64,000 nt of DNA, taken from RGIG3701 sp030530205 (lineage in GTDB: Bacteria > Planctomycetota > Planctomycetia > Pirellulales > Thermoguttaceae). The stretch is taken from contig JAUMVK010000016.1 in assembly GCA_030530205.1 (NCBI GenBank), forward strand, positions 15,276 to 79,275. Direction: 5' to 3'. The notes under the pieces were generated by a model. The model was not told the DNA's origin and did not search any database. It worked only from the letters and a program-made list of their open reading frames with translations. This document shows positions 8,222 to 16,850 of this stretch, one piece after another. Numbering within the stretch: position 1 is the first letter of the stretch; every line of letters begins with the position of its first letter. The position numbers and the translations under genes were made by a program.

Positions 8222-8656
8222 TTAAAGCTGATCGATCAAAACGTCCAGCGCGTCGAGGTTGCTCGCCAGCGCGTCGGGGTGATGGCGAAGTTCCTCGAGC
8301 GTCATCCACTCGATCGTTTTCACCTCCCTGGGGTCGCAGCGCAGCTGGGCGAGTTCCTCGTCGGAAATGACGGCGGTCCACCAGAAAAGGTAAACGTTCC
8401 ACGGCGTGACGGACTCATGCACCCGCTCGATCGGCGTCACGCAAACGTTCAGCTCTTCCATCATTTCGCGGACGAGCGCCTGCTCCTCGGTCTCACCCAT
8501 TTCGATCCCGCCGCCGGGAAAGCACCAGGTCAGCGGCGCTTTTACGAATTCCGAGCGCTGAATGACCAGGAATTTCTCGCCGCGCCTCAGAAGTCCCACG
8601 ACTCCGACACGGTCGTATTTTTTGAAAAGGTTTTCGTCCATCTTTCGCCTCGCCAC
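8222..8656 (-). CDS. Nudix hydrolase
   Basis: A 144-residue protein with one Nudix box at about residues 49-71 (GGIEMGETEEQALVREMMEE, with R63, E64, E67, E68 in the right spacing), which binds metal and cleaves nucleoside diphosphate-linked substrates. The GX of the box end is N rather than G, a tolerated change. MutT/ADP-ribose-type length; substrate unknown. The GTG at 8656 with AGGAA 8 bases upstream is the probable start; an ATG five codons later is an alternative. Transcribed leftward, ahead of trpF, with 122 bases between. Confidence 0.9.
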   Translation of the reverse strand: MARRKMDENLFKKYDRVGVVGLLRRGEKFLVIQRSEFVKAPLTWCFPGGGIEMGETEEQALVREMMEELNVCVTPIERVHESVTPWNVYLFWWTAVISDEELAQLRCDPREVKTIEWMTLEELRHHPDALASNLDALDVLIDQL

Positions 8657-8728
8657 GTTGATTTCCTTAATAGTTTAACAAAAAATCGAAAAAAATCAAT
8701 GGGGAGGGAAGCCGACGCTTTCAGCGGC

Positions 8729-8843
8729 GGCTTCAGTGAGGAGTGAGGAGTGAGGAGTTGGAAAAGCCTTCGGCTTTAAATGGGTTGAAGTCTTTCTGAA
8801 CGCAACGTTATGCGAAGCGCAACTCCTCACTCCTCACTGAAGT
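8729..8843. repeat. Long inverted repeat with 7-base GTGAGGA tandem arms
   Basis: The left arm CTTCAGTGAGGAGTGAGGAG (extended by one more GAGGAGT) pairs with AACTCCTCACTCCTCACTGAAG at 8821-8842. A nested hairpin AAGCCTTCGGCTT sits in the loop. It fills much of the 349-base space between the Nudix gene and the dihaem protein gene; no gene was seen there. Same architecture, different sequence, as the hairpins at 15220, 25383, 29728, 39529, 44707 and 53371. Confidence 0.85.
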
Positions 8844-8914
8844 GCGGTGCCACGGTAAAACGCCCGTTTTGGGGTAGGCCTCGCTTTCTTTCCCAAACTT
8901 TTTTCCAAAATAAT

Positions 8915-8953
8915 CCCCCTCCCTCTGGAAATTTCTGAAAAATCGTGTAAAAT
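8915..8953 (+). promoter_or_regulatory. Predicted promoter with upstream C tract (dihaem protein gene)
   Basis: CCCCCTCCC at 8915-8923, a weak -35 CTGGAA at 8925-8930, 17-base spacer, -10 TAAAAT at 8948-8953. It precedes the ATG at 9006 by about 50 bases. Confidence 0.45.
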
Positions 8954-9005
8954 GGACAAAATACAATACAATCAAAATGTTTTTATACCCACTCAAGGAG
9001 AAACC

Positions 9006-11867
9006 ATGAGAAAACTTTCTGTTCTTATGCTTGTCTGTGTGGCCGCCGTGATGTGTGTCTCCGGCGTTTTCGCGCAGTACCAGCCGACCACTGAAAAGGG
9101 AAAAGCCCAGCTGAAGGAGGACTACCTCTTCCAGTGCGACTTTGCCCCCACGTTTGAAAAAGCCAAAACCGAGATCGGTTACGCCCGCGCTGCGGCGGAA
9201 CGCATCGCGAAACTCCCCGGCGCGCCGGACTTCAAAGCCCAGCTTGCCGCTCTTGATGAACTTGAAAAGAAAATTGACGCTTCCAAAGAAACCGAAGAAC
9301 TGGCCGAGGAGCTTTACCTCGCCGTCCGTTACGCGAAGCGTGAAATCGTGATGCGCAACCCGCTCATCAATTTTAACGAGATTTTGCTGATCGACAATCC
9401 GTACCCGCACGGAAAACCGGGAGACGCGACGGACGAATGGGGCCACGAAGCGCGCCACCGTAACGGTTACATGGCGACCGACGGCGGAAAACTCATCGTC
9501 TGCGGCCTGAACCCCGGCGAACTGAAACGCACCATTCTGGATGACGGCGGGTCTTTCTGGCGTCCCGACCTTTCCTTTGACGCGAATAAGATCCTGGTTT
9601 CTCACCGTTTGCCGGGCGAAAAATCCTTCCACCTCTTCGAGATGAACGCCGATGGAACGGATCTGAAGCAGCTCACCTTCGGCGACTACGACGACCTCGA
9701 CCCGATTTACACGCCGGAAGGCAAAATCGTGTTCTGCACGAGCCGTCAGCACTCCTACGTCCGCTGCATGCCGATGACGCACTCGTTTGCCGTGGCCCGC
9801 TGCGACGCGGATGGAAAAAACATTTACGTCATTTCCGCGAACGGCGAACCTGAATATATGCCGAGCATGATGCAGGACGGCCGCGTCATTTTCACCCGGT
9901 GGGAGTACACCGACAAAGCCCTCTGGCGCGTGCAGTCCCTCTGGACGATCAATCCGGACGGAACCAACCCGCAGACGTTCTGGGGTAACCAGTCCACCTG
10001 GCCGGACGTTCTGACCGAAGCGCGCCAGATCCCGGGAAGCAAGAAGGTCGTTTTCTGTGCCGTTGGTCACCACGGCTGGTTCCAGGGCTCGATCGGTTAC
10101 ATCAACCCGGACGAAGGGCTGAACTACCCGGACGGTCTGCAGAAGATCACGCAGGAAGTCGCGTGGCCGGAAGTCGGCGACGGCCCCACCCCGGTCGCAT
10201 CGGATTACGAGTACCACGCCGCGGGCAAATATTGGGCGTACAAGACCCCGTACCCGCTCTCCGAGGAATACATGCTGGTCTCCGCGCGTGACGGCGGCCA
10301 CCTCTACAACGGCCCGGATAATGAGTGGTTCTTCAACCTCTACTTCCAGGACGTTTACGGAAACAAAGAACTGATTTACGAAGGCGATTTCAACGCGTAC
10401 TACGCTCAGCCGATGCGTACCCGCGACGTCCCGATGCAGAAACCGGACCTGGTTCACTGGCCGAAGATCGGCACGGGCGAGAAACCCGAGAACGGAGTTT
10501 TGTACTCGAATAACGTGTTCGAAGGCGCTGACCCGATCCTCAAGAAAAACGGCAAATACATCCGCGTGATCCAGATGGACCCGAAGACCTATACCACGTG
10601 GCACAAGACGGTCCAGCATGACGGCCCGGCCATTTCCGTGTTCCAGGCCGACGGCGTGAAGCGCATCCTCGGCACGGTTCCGATCGAGGCCGATGGTTCG
10701 ATCAACTTCCAGGTCCCGCCGGGACAGGCGATCTTCTTCGAAATGCTGGACGAAAAAGGCCAGGCCATTCACGTGATGCGTTCGTTCACGTACGTGATGC
10801 CGGGCGAAAACCGCGGCTGCTTCGGCTGCCACGAGTCCAACATGAACACGCGTGGAAACATGCAGATGGGCGGCGGCCAGATGGGTTCCGCTCTGCGTAA
10901 ACCACCGGTCGAACTGACCCCGGCGCCGTGGGGCATGGAAAGCATCAGTTTCGCCCGTTTCGTCCAGCCGGTCCTGGACAAAAACTGCGCCAAATGCCAT
11001 CAGAATCCCGAGTCCCCGGCCTACGCCAAGCTGAACATGACCTCGCGTCCGTCCGCCAAGGGCTGGTGGGGCTGGGTCCATAGCCGTCCGAATGACCTGA
11101 GCCCGTTCACCGAGCCGTACCTGACGCTCGTCTCCGGCGACTGCCCGTGGGGCCGCAGCAAGGTGAAGAACGAGCAGGGCGTTCCGACCAACCTCGCCGG
11201 TGTGTTCGTCGTGGAAGGTTACGACACGACTGACCCGAAGAACCTCGAGACCCTTCCGCCGTATTCCGCCTACTCGCCAATGAGCACGCTCGTTCAGAAC
11301 GCGACCAGCGGCAAGCACCACGGCGTGAAAGTCAGTGAAGAAGACGCCCAGCGCCTGATCGCGTGGGTCGATTGCAACGGCCCGTACCTCGGCGACGAGG
11401 AAGTCCGCGCGATGTACGACCCGTACTCCACGGCGATCGAGAACGTTCCGCCGGTTCGTCCGCGTATTGCGACCGCGCCGGTCATCAACCGCTTCGACAT
11501 TCGTCAGGACGGCGACTCGGCCAAGATCTGCGGCCCGGTCAAACTCCAGCCGGACATTCAGGAAGGCTTCAACATGAATGAGAAGCACCGCCCGTACATG
11601 GTCGAAATGCTCAAGAAAGAGAAGCTCGACGGTGAGATCGTCGCGGCGAACTACGGCATCGACGACGACAATCGTACGGACGTGACCGAAAAGGTGAAGG
11701 CGAAGTTCGACGGTTCCATCATGATCGACATTCCGAACTATAACGATGAATTCGGCGACGTGTGCCCGAACAAGGTGAAGAACCTCCGCATTATGGTCCG
11801 CTATAAGGACGGCACGGAGAAGCACTTCCGCTTCGGTGAGAACCAGACGATTCTTCTGACCCGTTAA
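9006..11867 (+). CDS. Exported dihaem protein with PD40 propeller, hydrazine-synthase-alpha-like
   Basis: A 953-residue secreted protein: signal peptide (MRKLSVLMLVCVAAVMCVSG, cleavage after VFA), a helical N-terminal part, TolB/PD40-type propeller repeats (NADGTDLKQLTFGDYDDLDP, CDADGKNIYVISANGEPEYM, NPDGTN), and two c-type haem sites, CFGCH at 605-609 and CAKCH at 661-665. Propeller plus two such haems is the plan of the HzsA-like proteins widespread in Planctomycetota. The last 80 residues (EIVAANYGIDDDNRTDVTEK ... FGDVCPNKVKNLRI) look like a DUF3395-type module. Start chosen at 9006 behind AAGGAG. The gene stands alone between a promoter and a strong terminator. True hydrazine chemistry is not implied; a periplasmic redox role is inferred. 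Confidence 0.85.
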   Translation: MRKLSVLMLVCVAAVMCVSGVFAQYQPTTEKGKAQLKEDYLFQCDFAPTFEKAKTEIGYARAAAERIAKLPGAPDFKAQLAALDELEKKIDASKETEELAEELYLAVRYAKREIVMRNPLINFNEILLIDNPYPHGKPGDATDEWGHEARHRNGYMATDGGKLIVCGLNPGELKRTILDDGGSFWRPDLSFDANKILVSHRLPGEKSFHLFEMNADGTDLKQLTFGDYDDLDPIYTPEGKIVFCTSRQHSYVRCMPMTHSFAVARCDADGKNIYVISANGEPEYMPSMMQDGRVIFTRWEYTDKALWRVQSLWTINPDGTNPQTFWGNQSTWPDVLTEARQIPGSKKVVFCAVGHHGWFQGSIGYINPDEGLNYPDGLQKITQEVAWPEVGDGPTPVASDYEYHAAGKYWAYKTPYPLSEEYMLVSARDGGHLYNGPDNEWFFNLYFQDVYGNKELIYEGDFNAYYAQPMRTRDVPMQKPDLVHWPKIGTGEKPENGVLYSNNVFEGADPILKKNGKYIRVIQMDPKTYTTWHKTVQHDGPAISVFQADGVKRILGTVPIEADGSINFQVPPGQAIFFEMLDEKGQAIHVMRSFTYVMPGENRGCFGCHESNMNTRGNMQMGGGQMGSALRKPPVELTPAPWGMESISFARFVQPVLDKNCAKCHQNPESPAYAKLNMTSRPSAKGWWGWVHSRPNDLSPFTEPYLTLVSGDCPWGRSKVKNEQGVPTNLAGVFVVEGYDTTDPKNLETLPPYSAYSPMSTLVQNATSGKHHGVKVSEEDAQRLIAWVDCNGPYLGDEEVRAMYDPYSTAIENVPPVRPRIATAPVINRFDIRQDGDSAKICGPVKLQPDIQEGFNMNEKHRPYMVEMLKKEKLDGEIVAANYGIDDDNRTDVTEKVKAKFDGSIMIDIPNYNDEFGDVCPNKVKNLRIMVRYKDGTEKHFRFGENQTILLTR

Positions 11868-11876
11868 TCAACCAGA

Positions 11877-11923
11877 CCCTCACCTCAAAACGAAACATTT
11901 TGGGGTGGGGGTTTCTTTTTTTT
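11877..11923 (+). terminator. Rho-independent terminator
   Basis: CCCTCACCTCAAAA pairs with TTTTGGGGTGGGGG around a short loop and is followed by a T-rich run (TTTCTTTTTTTT). It ends ten bases after the dihaem gene stop, with the ribosome site of the next gene immediately after it. Confidence 0.85.
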
Positions 11924-11936
11924 CAAGGAGTTAATT

Positions 11937-13382
11937 ATGCTTACACGCCGCGATTTCCTCAAAGCATCCGCGATCCTGGGGGCGGGCGCGGGTTTCGTCC
12001 CTTACTTCGAGTCCAATCCGGTCCAGGCCTGGGCCGATCCGAACAATCGCCTCCGCATGGCCTGCATCGGAGTGGGAAGCATGGGCCGGCTCGATATGCG
12101 TTTCTTTAACGACCTCGTGGATATTGTGGCGGTCTGCGACGTCGATACGGATTACGGGATCGCCTCCGTCCTGAAATGCGGTTTCGGCCGTAAAAAAGGG
12201 GACGAAGTGATCCAGCCGGACACGTACACGGATTACCGCAAGGTCCTGGAGCGCCCCGACATTGACTGCGTGATGATCGCCACGCCGGACCACTGGCACA
12301 CGAAAATCGCCGTGGAAGCCCTTCAGGCCGGCAAGCACGTTTTCTGCGAAAAGCCGCTCACCCTGACGCTCGAGGAAAACCTGATCATTCGCCGCGCTGC
12401 GGAAAAGTACGGCAAGGTTTTCCAGGTCGGCACGATGCAGCGCTGCTTCCACGACCAGTTCCAGCTCGCGGCATTGATCGTCCGAGGCGGTTACTTGGGC
12501 AAAATCGAAAAAGTGACGGTGGACATCGGCGGCTCGCCCAGTTCACCGGTGATCCCGAAAATGCAGGTTCCCGCCTCGCTCGACTGGAATATGTGGCTTG
12601 GTCAGGCGCCGTACACGGATTTTCTGGGTGACGCTTACGTGCCTGCCGCGTCGTGGGAATACCGCACCTCGCCTCGTCCCGAGCACAGCCGGTGCCACTT
12701 CCAGTTTCGCTGGTGGTACGAGTATTCCGGCGGGAAATTTACCGACTGGGGCGCGCACCACATCGACATTGCGCTCTGGGCGATGAACCGCCAGAAACCC
12801 GGCACCGGCCCGGTTTCGATCGACGGAACGGACGCGCAGCACCCGGTTCCCTACAAAGACGGCTGGGCGCAGGTCGATAATCAGTTCAACACGGCGACCA
12901 GTTTCAATATTTACCACAAATTCGACGACGGCTGCGTGATGAACGTTTGCTCGAACTCGCGCGACGGAAACGGCGTCCTCTTTGAAGGAACCAAGGGCCG
13001 GATCCACGTGAGCCGCGGCCGGGTGAAAGGGAAACTGATCGAGGAAGGGATCCAGGAAGAGTTCAAGCCGGAAGACTACCTGGCGCTGAACAACGGGAAG
13101 GAATTTTCGTCCAACCCGCTCGGCTACGGCGGGCAGGATCTGGCGTACTGGGAGAGCAAGGTGAACTGGATCCGCTGTATCCGCGAGGGCGGCACACCGA
13201 TTTGCGACGTTGCGTCCCATGTTCAGTGCGCGCACCTCTGTCACCTGAGCGGCATTGCGGCCCGTTTCGGACGTGAAATCAAATGGGACTCCCTGAACGA
13301 GAAAATCGTCGGCGACGAACAGGCCGCGGCGTTCTTCTCCCGCGAACAGCGCAAAGGGTTTGAGATCCCGAAGGTTGATTAA
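11937..13382 (+). CDS. Tat-exported Gfo/Idh/MocA family oxidoreductase
   Basis: A 481-residue NAD(P)-dependent sugar/inositol-type dehydrogenase relative. The N-terminus carries a twin-arginine signal (TRRDFLKASAILGAGAG), unusual for this mostly cytoplasmic family but common in Planctomycetota; export of the folded, cofactor-loaded enzyme is implied. The Rossmann part follows (CIGVGSMGRLD), then the family's CEKPLTLTLEE with the catalytic lysine and the C-terminal sheet domain with W-rich GGKFTDWGAHHIDIALWAM. AAGGAG lies 8 bases before the ATG. A second such enzyme is at 19449. Substrate unknown. Confidence 0.93.
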   Translation: MLTRRDFLKASAILGAGAGFVPYFESNPVQAWADPNNRLRMACIGVGSMGRLDMRFFNDLVDIVAVCDVDTDYGIASVLKCGFGRKKGDEVIQPDTYTDYRKVLERPDIDCVMIATPDHWHTKIAVEALQAGKHVFCEKPLTLTLEENLIIRRAAEKYGKVFQVGTMQRCFHDQFQLAALIVRGGYLGKIEKVTVDIGGSPSSPVIPKMQVPASLDWNMWLGQAPYTDFLGDAYVPAASWEYRTSPRPEHSRCHFQFRWWYEYSGGKFTDWGAHHIDIALWAMNRQKPGTGPVSIDGTDAQHPVPYKDGWAQVDNQFNTATSFNIYHKFDDGCVMNVCSNSRDGNGVLFEGTKGRIHVSRGRVKGKLIEEGIQEEFKPEDYLALNNGKEFSSNPLGYGGQDLAYWESKVNWIRCIREGGTPICDVASHVQCAHLCHLSGIAARFGREIKWDSLNEKIVGDEQAAAFFSREQRKGFEIPKVD

Positions 13383-13425
13383 AACCTTGCGACCGGAATC
13401 AGTGATGACCCCGTAAAAACGACAA

Positions 13426-13456
13426 ACAGCGGGTTTTGGGCCCGCTGTATTTTTTT
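13426..13456 (+). terminator. Rho-independent terminator
   Basis: ACAGCGGG and CCCGCTGT form an eight-base perfect stem with a TTTTGGG loop, followed by ATTTTTTTCTTTT. It closes the oxidoreductase gene. Confidence 0.9.
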
Positions 13457-13499
13457 CTTTTGTGGCGTAATTATCGGGGCATCACTGCTCCCACTCGCC

Positions 13500-13862
13500 T
13501 TATTTCACCGCCCGGGTCGCGACCACGTCCGCATCGGTCCCCAGCACGTGCGACAGAATCACCTGGTTCATCTCGATCGGGGCCGTGACGTGAACTTGAG
13601 TCAATTCCGTCATCAGGTCGAAAATCTTTCCCTTCGGGATCGGTTGGGAGGTTTTGACCGGAAGGCGGGTCACGACCGAGCCGTCAAGCTGGACGGTGGA
13701 AGTGACGGTCCGCGTGGGATTTGTGACTTCATTCTTGCCGTACACTTCGCCCCGCTTGCACGTGTTGCCGGTCACATTGAGATTTTCGTCCACGACCAGG
13801 TGGCAGCCGCGCGGGCAGACGATGCAAATCAGTTCCGTTTTCCCTTCCATTATCTCACTCAT
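13500..13862 (-). CDS. DUF1667 domain protein (redox partner of FAD oxidoreductase)
   Basis: A 120-residue protein with the cysteine pattern of DUF1667: ICIVCPRGC near residue 11 and NTCKRGEVYG near residue 34, likely a metal or Fe-S site. DUF1667 genes typically follow an FAD oxidoreductase in glycerol-3-phosphate dehydrogenase operons, exactly as here. Start at ATG 13862, which overlaps the stop of the upstream gene by 8 bases and has GGAGG six bases before it; an in-frame codon at 13877 has no ribosome site. The precise role of the family is not established; electron transfer is an inference. Confidence 0.9.
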   Translation of the reverse strand: MSEIMEGKTELICIVCPRGCHLVVDENLNVTGNTCKRGEVYGKNEVTNPTRTVTSTVQLDGSVVTRLPVKTSQPIPKGKIFDLMTELTQVHVTAPIEMNQVILSHVLGTDADVVATRAVK

Positions 13863-15132
13863 TGGAAACCTCCACACTCAAAAGGCCGGTTTTGCTCAAA
13901 AGTTCTGACGCGCGAATCGTCAGGTTTTCCATTTCTGCCGGGATCAGGAACGGTTTTTTGACTTTTTTCAGGACTTCCCCGTTTTGCTTCACGACGAGCG
14001 AAACGTTCTGGAACGGTTTCTGAACGCGGAATTTCAGGACGAAATCTTTCTCATTCCCGTCCGCGTCTTTACCCGGATGCAGCGTTTCGGGGAGCAGGTA
14101 ACCGACCCCCGCGCCGGGCTGGGTCTGAATGACGTCGGCCGAGTTTTCGAGTTTCCCCTGAATGTACCGCGCCGCGGCCAGACCGGCCGTTTCGCCTTCC
14201 ATGCTCACGAAATCGACCAGGTCGTGAACGTGCAGCGAGTTCCCGCAGCTGAAGATCCCGGGGATCGACGTCTGCATGTTTTCGTCCACGAGTGGCCCGC
14301 TGGTTTTCGGATGGATCCGCACGCCGATCTCCGTCAGGAGCGGGTTGGAGGGAATCAGACCGACTGAAAGCAGGAGCGTATCGACCTCAAATTCCCGATC
14401 GGTCCCCGGAACGAACTGGAACTTTTCATCGACCTGCGCCAGAATGATTTTCTCGAGGCGCTCTTTGCCGATGATCTGCTTCACCGTGTGGCTCAGGTAG
14501 AGCGGAATATTGAAGTCGATGAGGCACTGCACGATGTTTCGCGTCAGGCCGTTGGAGTACGGCATCAGCTCCGCCACGCCGAGGACTTTGCTTCCCTCGA
14601 GCGTCATTCGGCGGGCCATGATCAAACCGATGTCACCGGAGCCGAGGATGAAGACCCGTTTCCCGACGAAGTAGCCGTCAATATTCAGGTAGCGCTGGGC
14701 CAAACCCGCCGTCATGACGCCGGTCGGACGGTCGCCGGGGATCCGGATCGCGCCGCGTGTGCGTTCGGAGCAGCCCGTCGCGCAAATGACGGCTTTCCCT
14801 TTGGCGACACAGTACCCCTCCGCCTCGCTGGAGTAGTGGACCTCTTTCTCGGGCGTGATTTTCAAAACCATGGAGCGGATCTTGATCTCGATCCCGGGAA
14901 ACTTCTGCGCCTGCGCGACGAAACGGGCGGCGTATTCCGGGCCGGTCAGTTCCTCTTTGAACCGGTGGAGGCCGAACCCGTTATGGATGCACTGGAGGAG
15001 GATCCCGCCGGCGTAGTCTTCCTTTTCCAGGATCAGGATCTTTTCCACGCCGTTTTCCGCGGCAGAGACTGCGGCCGCAAGCCCCGCGGAACCGCCGCCG
15101 ATGATGATCAGGTCGTAATTCGATGTTTGCAT
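13855..15132 (-). CDS. NAD(P)/FAD-dependent oxidoreductase (DUF1667-linked)
   Basis: A 425-residue flavoprotein: FAD dinucleotide fold at the start (LIIIGGGSAGLAAAVSAAEN), the family signature GGILLQCIHNGFGLHRFKEE, a second NAD(P) fold (VFILGSGDIGLIMARRM), and an FAD-contact ending (GIFSCGNSLHVHDLVDFVSM). This is the middle protein of the three-gene set glycerol-3-phosphate dehydrogenase / FAD oxidoreductase / DUF1667 known from anaerobes. The dehydrogenase gene itself is not adjacent: the next gene upstream is rimO. An OPA-type transporter two genes upstream fits a link to phosphorylated C3 compounds, but that is inference. Confidence 0.92.
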   Translation of the reverse strand: MQTSNYDLIIIGGGSAGLAAAVSAAENGVEKILILEKEDYAGGILLQCIHNGFGLHRFKEELTGPEYAARFVAQAQKFPGIEIKIRSMVLKITPEKEVHYSSEAEGYCVAKGKAVICATGCSERTRGAIRIPGDRPTGVMTAGLAQRYLNIDGYFVGKRVFILGSGDIGLIMARRMTLEGSKVLGVAELMPYSNGLTRNIVQCLIDFNIPLYLSHTVKQIIGKERLEKIILAQVDEKFQFVPGTDREFEVDTLLLSVGLIPSNPLLTEIGVRIHPKTSGPLVDENMQTSIPGIFSCGNSLHVHDLVDFVSMEGETAGLAAARYIQGKLENSADVIQTQPGAGVGYLLPETLHPGKDADGNEKDFVLKFRVQKPFQNVSLVVKQNGEVLKKVKKPFLIPAEMENLTIRASELLSKTGLLSVEVSNE

Positions 15133-15219
15133 GATAAAAACTCAAAAATTAATCACTTCAGGAAGTTTTCAAACTTCAATTCCTTTTGAACTTGGTGCCC
15201 AGCACACTCCAAACTTTTA

Positions 15220-15343
15220 TTTAAACACGGATTTTCACGGATTAGGAGGATTAAAAGGATTTTGATTTAATGATTCCGTAATCTGTGGAAATCCTTTTAA
15301 TCCGTGGAAATCCGTGTTTAAATCCCGGTTTGAAGTGGAGCGG
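15220..15343. repeat. Long inverted repeat, TTTAAACACGGATTTTCACGG family
   Basis: The left arm TTTAAACACGGATTTTCACG is followed by GATTAGGAGGATTAAAAGGA; the right arm is AATCCTTTTAATCCGTGG then AAATCCGTGTTTAAA. The core is a 10-base CACGGATTTT tandem. A flanking GGTTTGAAGTGGAG (15328-15341) is shared with the copy at 44707-44865. It fills the space between rimO and the FAD oxidoreductase gene. Confidence 0.88.
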
Positions 15344-15385
15344 ATTTTCACCTTGGACGTCGGTTGATCCTTGAGGACTTCATTT

Positions 15386-16840
15386 TTATTTTGCTGTGAT
15401 CGCAAAAAGGTCGTACTCGTCGCAGTCCACGATCTCGCACTGGTAAAACTCCCCGACTTTCAGCGGCTCGTCGTCTTCATTTTCGAGCGAAACGTAAACC
15501 ACTCCGTCGATTTCCGGCGCCCCGAACGCGGTATGACCAAGCCACGTTCCCTCCTCGTCGGATTCCATGTCGATCAAAACCTCCATGGTCCTGCCGATCT
15601 GCTTCTTTCGCAGCTCCGCGGAAATGCGCTTCTGCGTCTGGAGCAACTCGTTCGTGCGTTTCAGCGCGGTCTTTTCCGGTACCTGATTCGGCATTTCGGC
15701 CGCGGGAGTACCCTCCTCCGGCGAGAACTGGAAGACCGCCACGTGATCGAATTTCTGCTTCCGCACAAACGCGAGGAGTTCCCCAAACTCGGCCTTGGTT
15801 TCGCCCGGGAAACCCGCAATGAAGGCCGTGCGGATCGCCAGATTCGGGACCCGTTCCCGCAGCCGGTTCAGAAGGGCCAGCGTTTCTTCACGCCCGGCCG
15901 CCCGACGCATGGATTTCAGCACGCGGTCGTTAATGTGCTGGAGCGGAATATCCGCGTACGGCACCACTTTCGGCGTCGTGGCCATGGCGTCGATCAGGTC
16001 GTCGCCGAAGTCCTGCGGGTACAAATACTGGATCCGGATCCAGTGGATTCCCTCCACGTCGTTCAGGCGGCGGAGCAGATTCGCCAGCGTGTTTTCCGAG
16101 GGCGAGCCGTCCGGGTTTCGCAGGTCGATCCCGTACAAACTCGTTTCCTGCGCGATGAGGATCACCTCTTTCACGCCGTTTTTCGCGAGGTTTCGGGCTT
16201 CCTCCACGATCTCGTCCATCGGCTTGCTCGAGTACTTCCCGCGAATGTTCGGAATGGCGCAGAACGCGCAGCGGCGATTGCACCCCTCCGCGATTTTCAG
16301 GTACGCGACGTGCGGCGGAAGGAGCGGAAACCGGTGCGGGTCCGATGCGATCCCCTCGCTGTGGCCGTAAAACGTCAGCGGTTCGGGCGCGGCCGTTTCC
16401 TGAGCCGTGGCATCCTGCGCGTCGATCTGCACGATCGGCAAAACGTTTTCGGGAGTTTTGACGCCGAAATCCCCGCTCAGGCCGAGCGTCTTCTGAACCG
16501 CTTCCAGAACGGAATCCCGGGAGAAAACGTCCAGAAAAGCGTCCACCCCGGGGCACACCTCGATGAGCGCCGCCTTGTCGCGGGTCACGAGGCATCCGGC
16601 GACGATGAGGCACTTCAATTTCTGGTCCGGGTCGTGCCGCAGGGCCTCCATTTCCTGAATATTTTCCATCGCTTCGTCCCGCGAGGCCGCCAGAAAACCG
16701 CACGTATTCACGATCACGACGTCAGCGTCTTCGACGTCGTAAACCGGTTCCAGACCGTTCACCTGAAGCAGACCGAGCATCTGCTCGCTATCGACGAGGT
16801 TTTTGGGGCAGCCGAGGGAAATAATCGCGCAAGTCAGCAT
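15386..16840 (-). CDS. rimO: Ribosomal protein S12 methylthiotransferase RimO
   Basis: A 484-residue radical-SAM methylthiotransferase that modifies an aspartate of ribosomal protein S12. The N-terminal UPF0004 domain has its three cluster cysteines (ISLGCPKN, VNTCGF, VAGCLV), the radical-SAM core has CNRRCAFCAIP (CxxxCxxC), and a TRAM-type domain closes the protein (VLIDMESDEEG onward). SLGCPKNLVDSE is typical of RimO rather than MiaB. A roughly 30-residue insert (ENVLPIVQIDAQDATAQE) lies before the SAM core. The ATG has AGGA in the tail of the transporter gene, ten bases upstream, so the two are probably co-transcribed. Confidence 0.95.
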   Translation of the reverse strand: MLTCAIISLGCPKNLVDSEQMLGLLQVNGLEPVYDVEDADVVIVNTCGFLAASRDEAMENIQEMEALRHDPDQKLKCLIVAGCLVTRDKAALIEVCPGVDAFLDVFSRDSVLEAVQKTLGLSGDFGVKTPENVLPIVQIDAQDATAQETAAPEPLTFYGHSEGIASDPHRFPLLPPHVAYLKIAEGCNRRCAFCAIPNIRGKYSSKPMDEIVEEARNLAKNGVKEVILIAQETSLYGIDLRNPDGSPSENTLANLLRRLNDVEGIHWIRIQYLYPQDFGDDLIDAMATTPKVVPYADIPLQHINDRVLKSMRRAAGREETLALLNRLRERVPNLAIRTAFIAGFPGETKAEFGELLAFVRKQKFDHVAVFQFSPEEGTPAAEMPNQVPEKTALKRTNELLQTQKRISAELRKKQIGRTMEVLIDMESDEEGTWLGHTAFGAPEIDGVVYVSLENEDDEPLKVGEFYQCEIVDCDEYDLFAITAK

Positions 16841-16850
16841 TCAGGGTCCT

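Noticed and set aside
8808..11825. A 1005-codon open frame on the minus strand opposite the dihaem protein gene
   Set aside because: Its protein is Arg/Val/His-rich without domains, while the plus-strand frame has a signal peptide, haem sites and a ribosome site. It is a codon-bias shadow.
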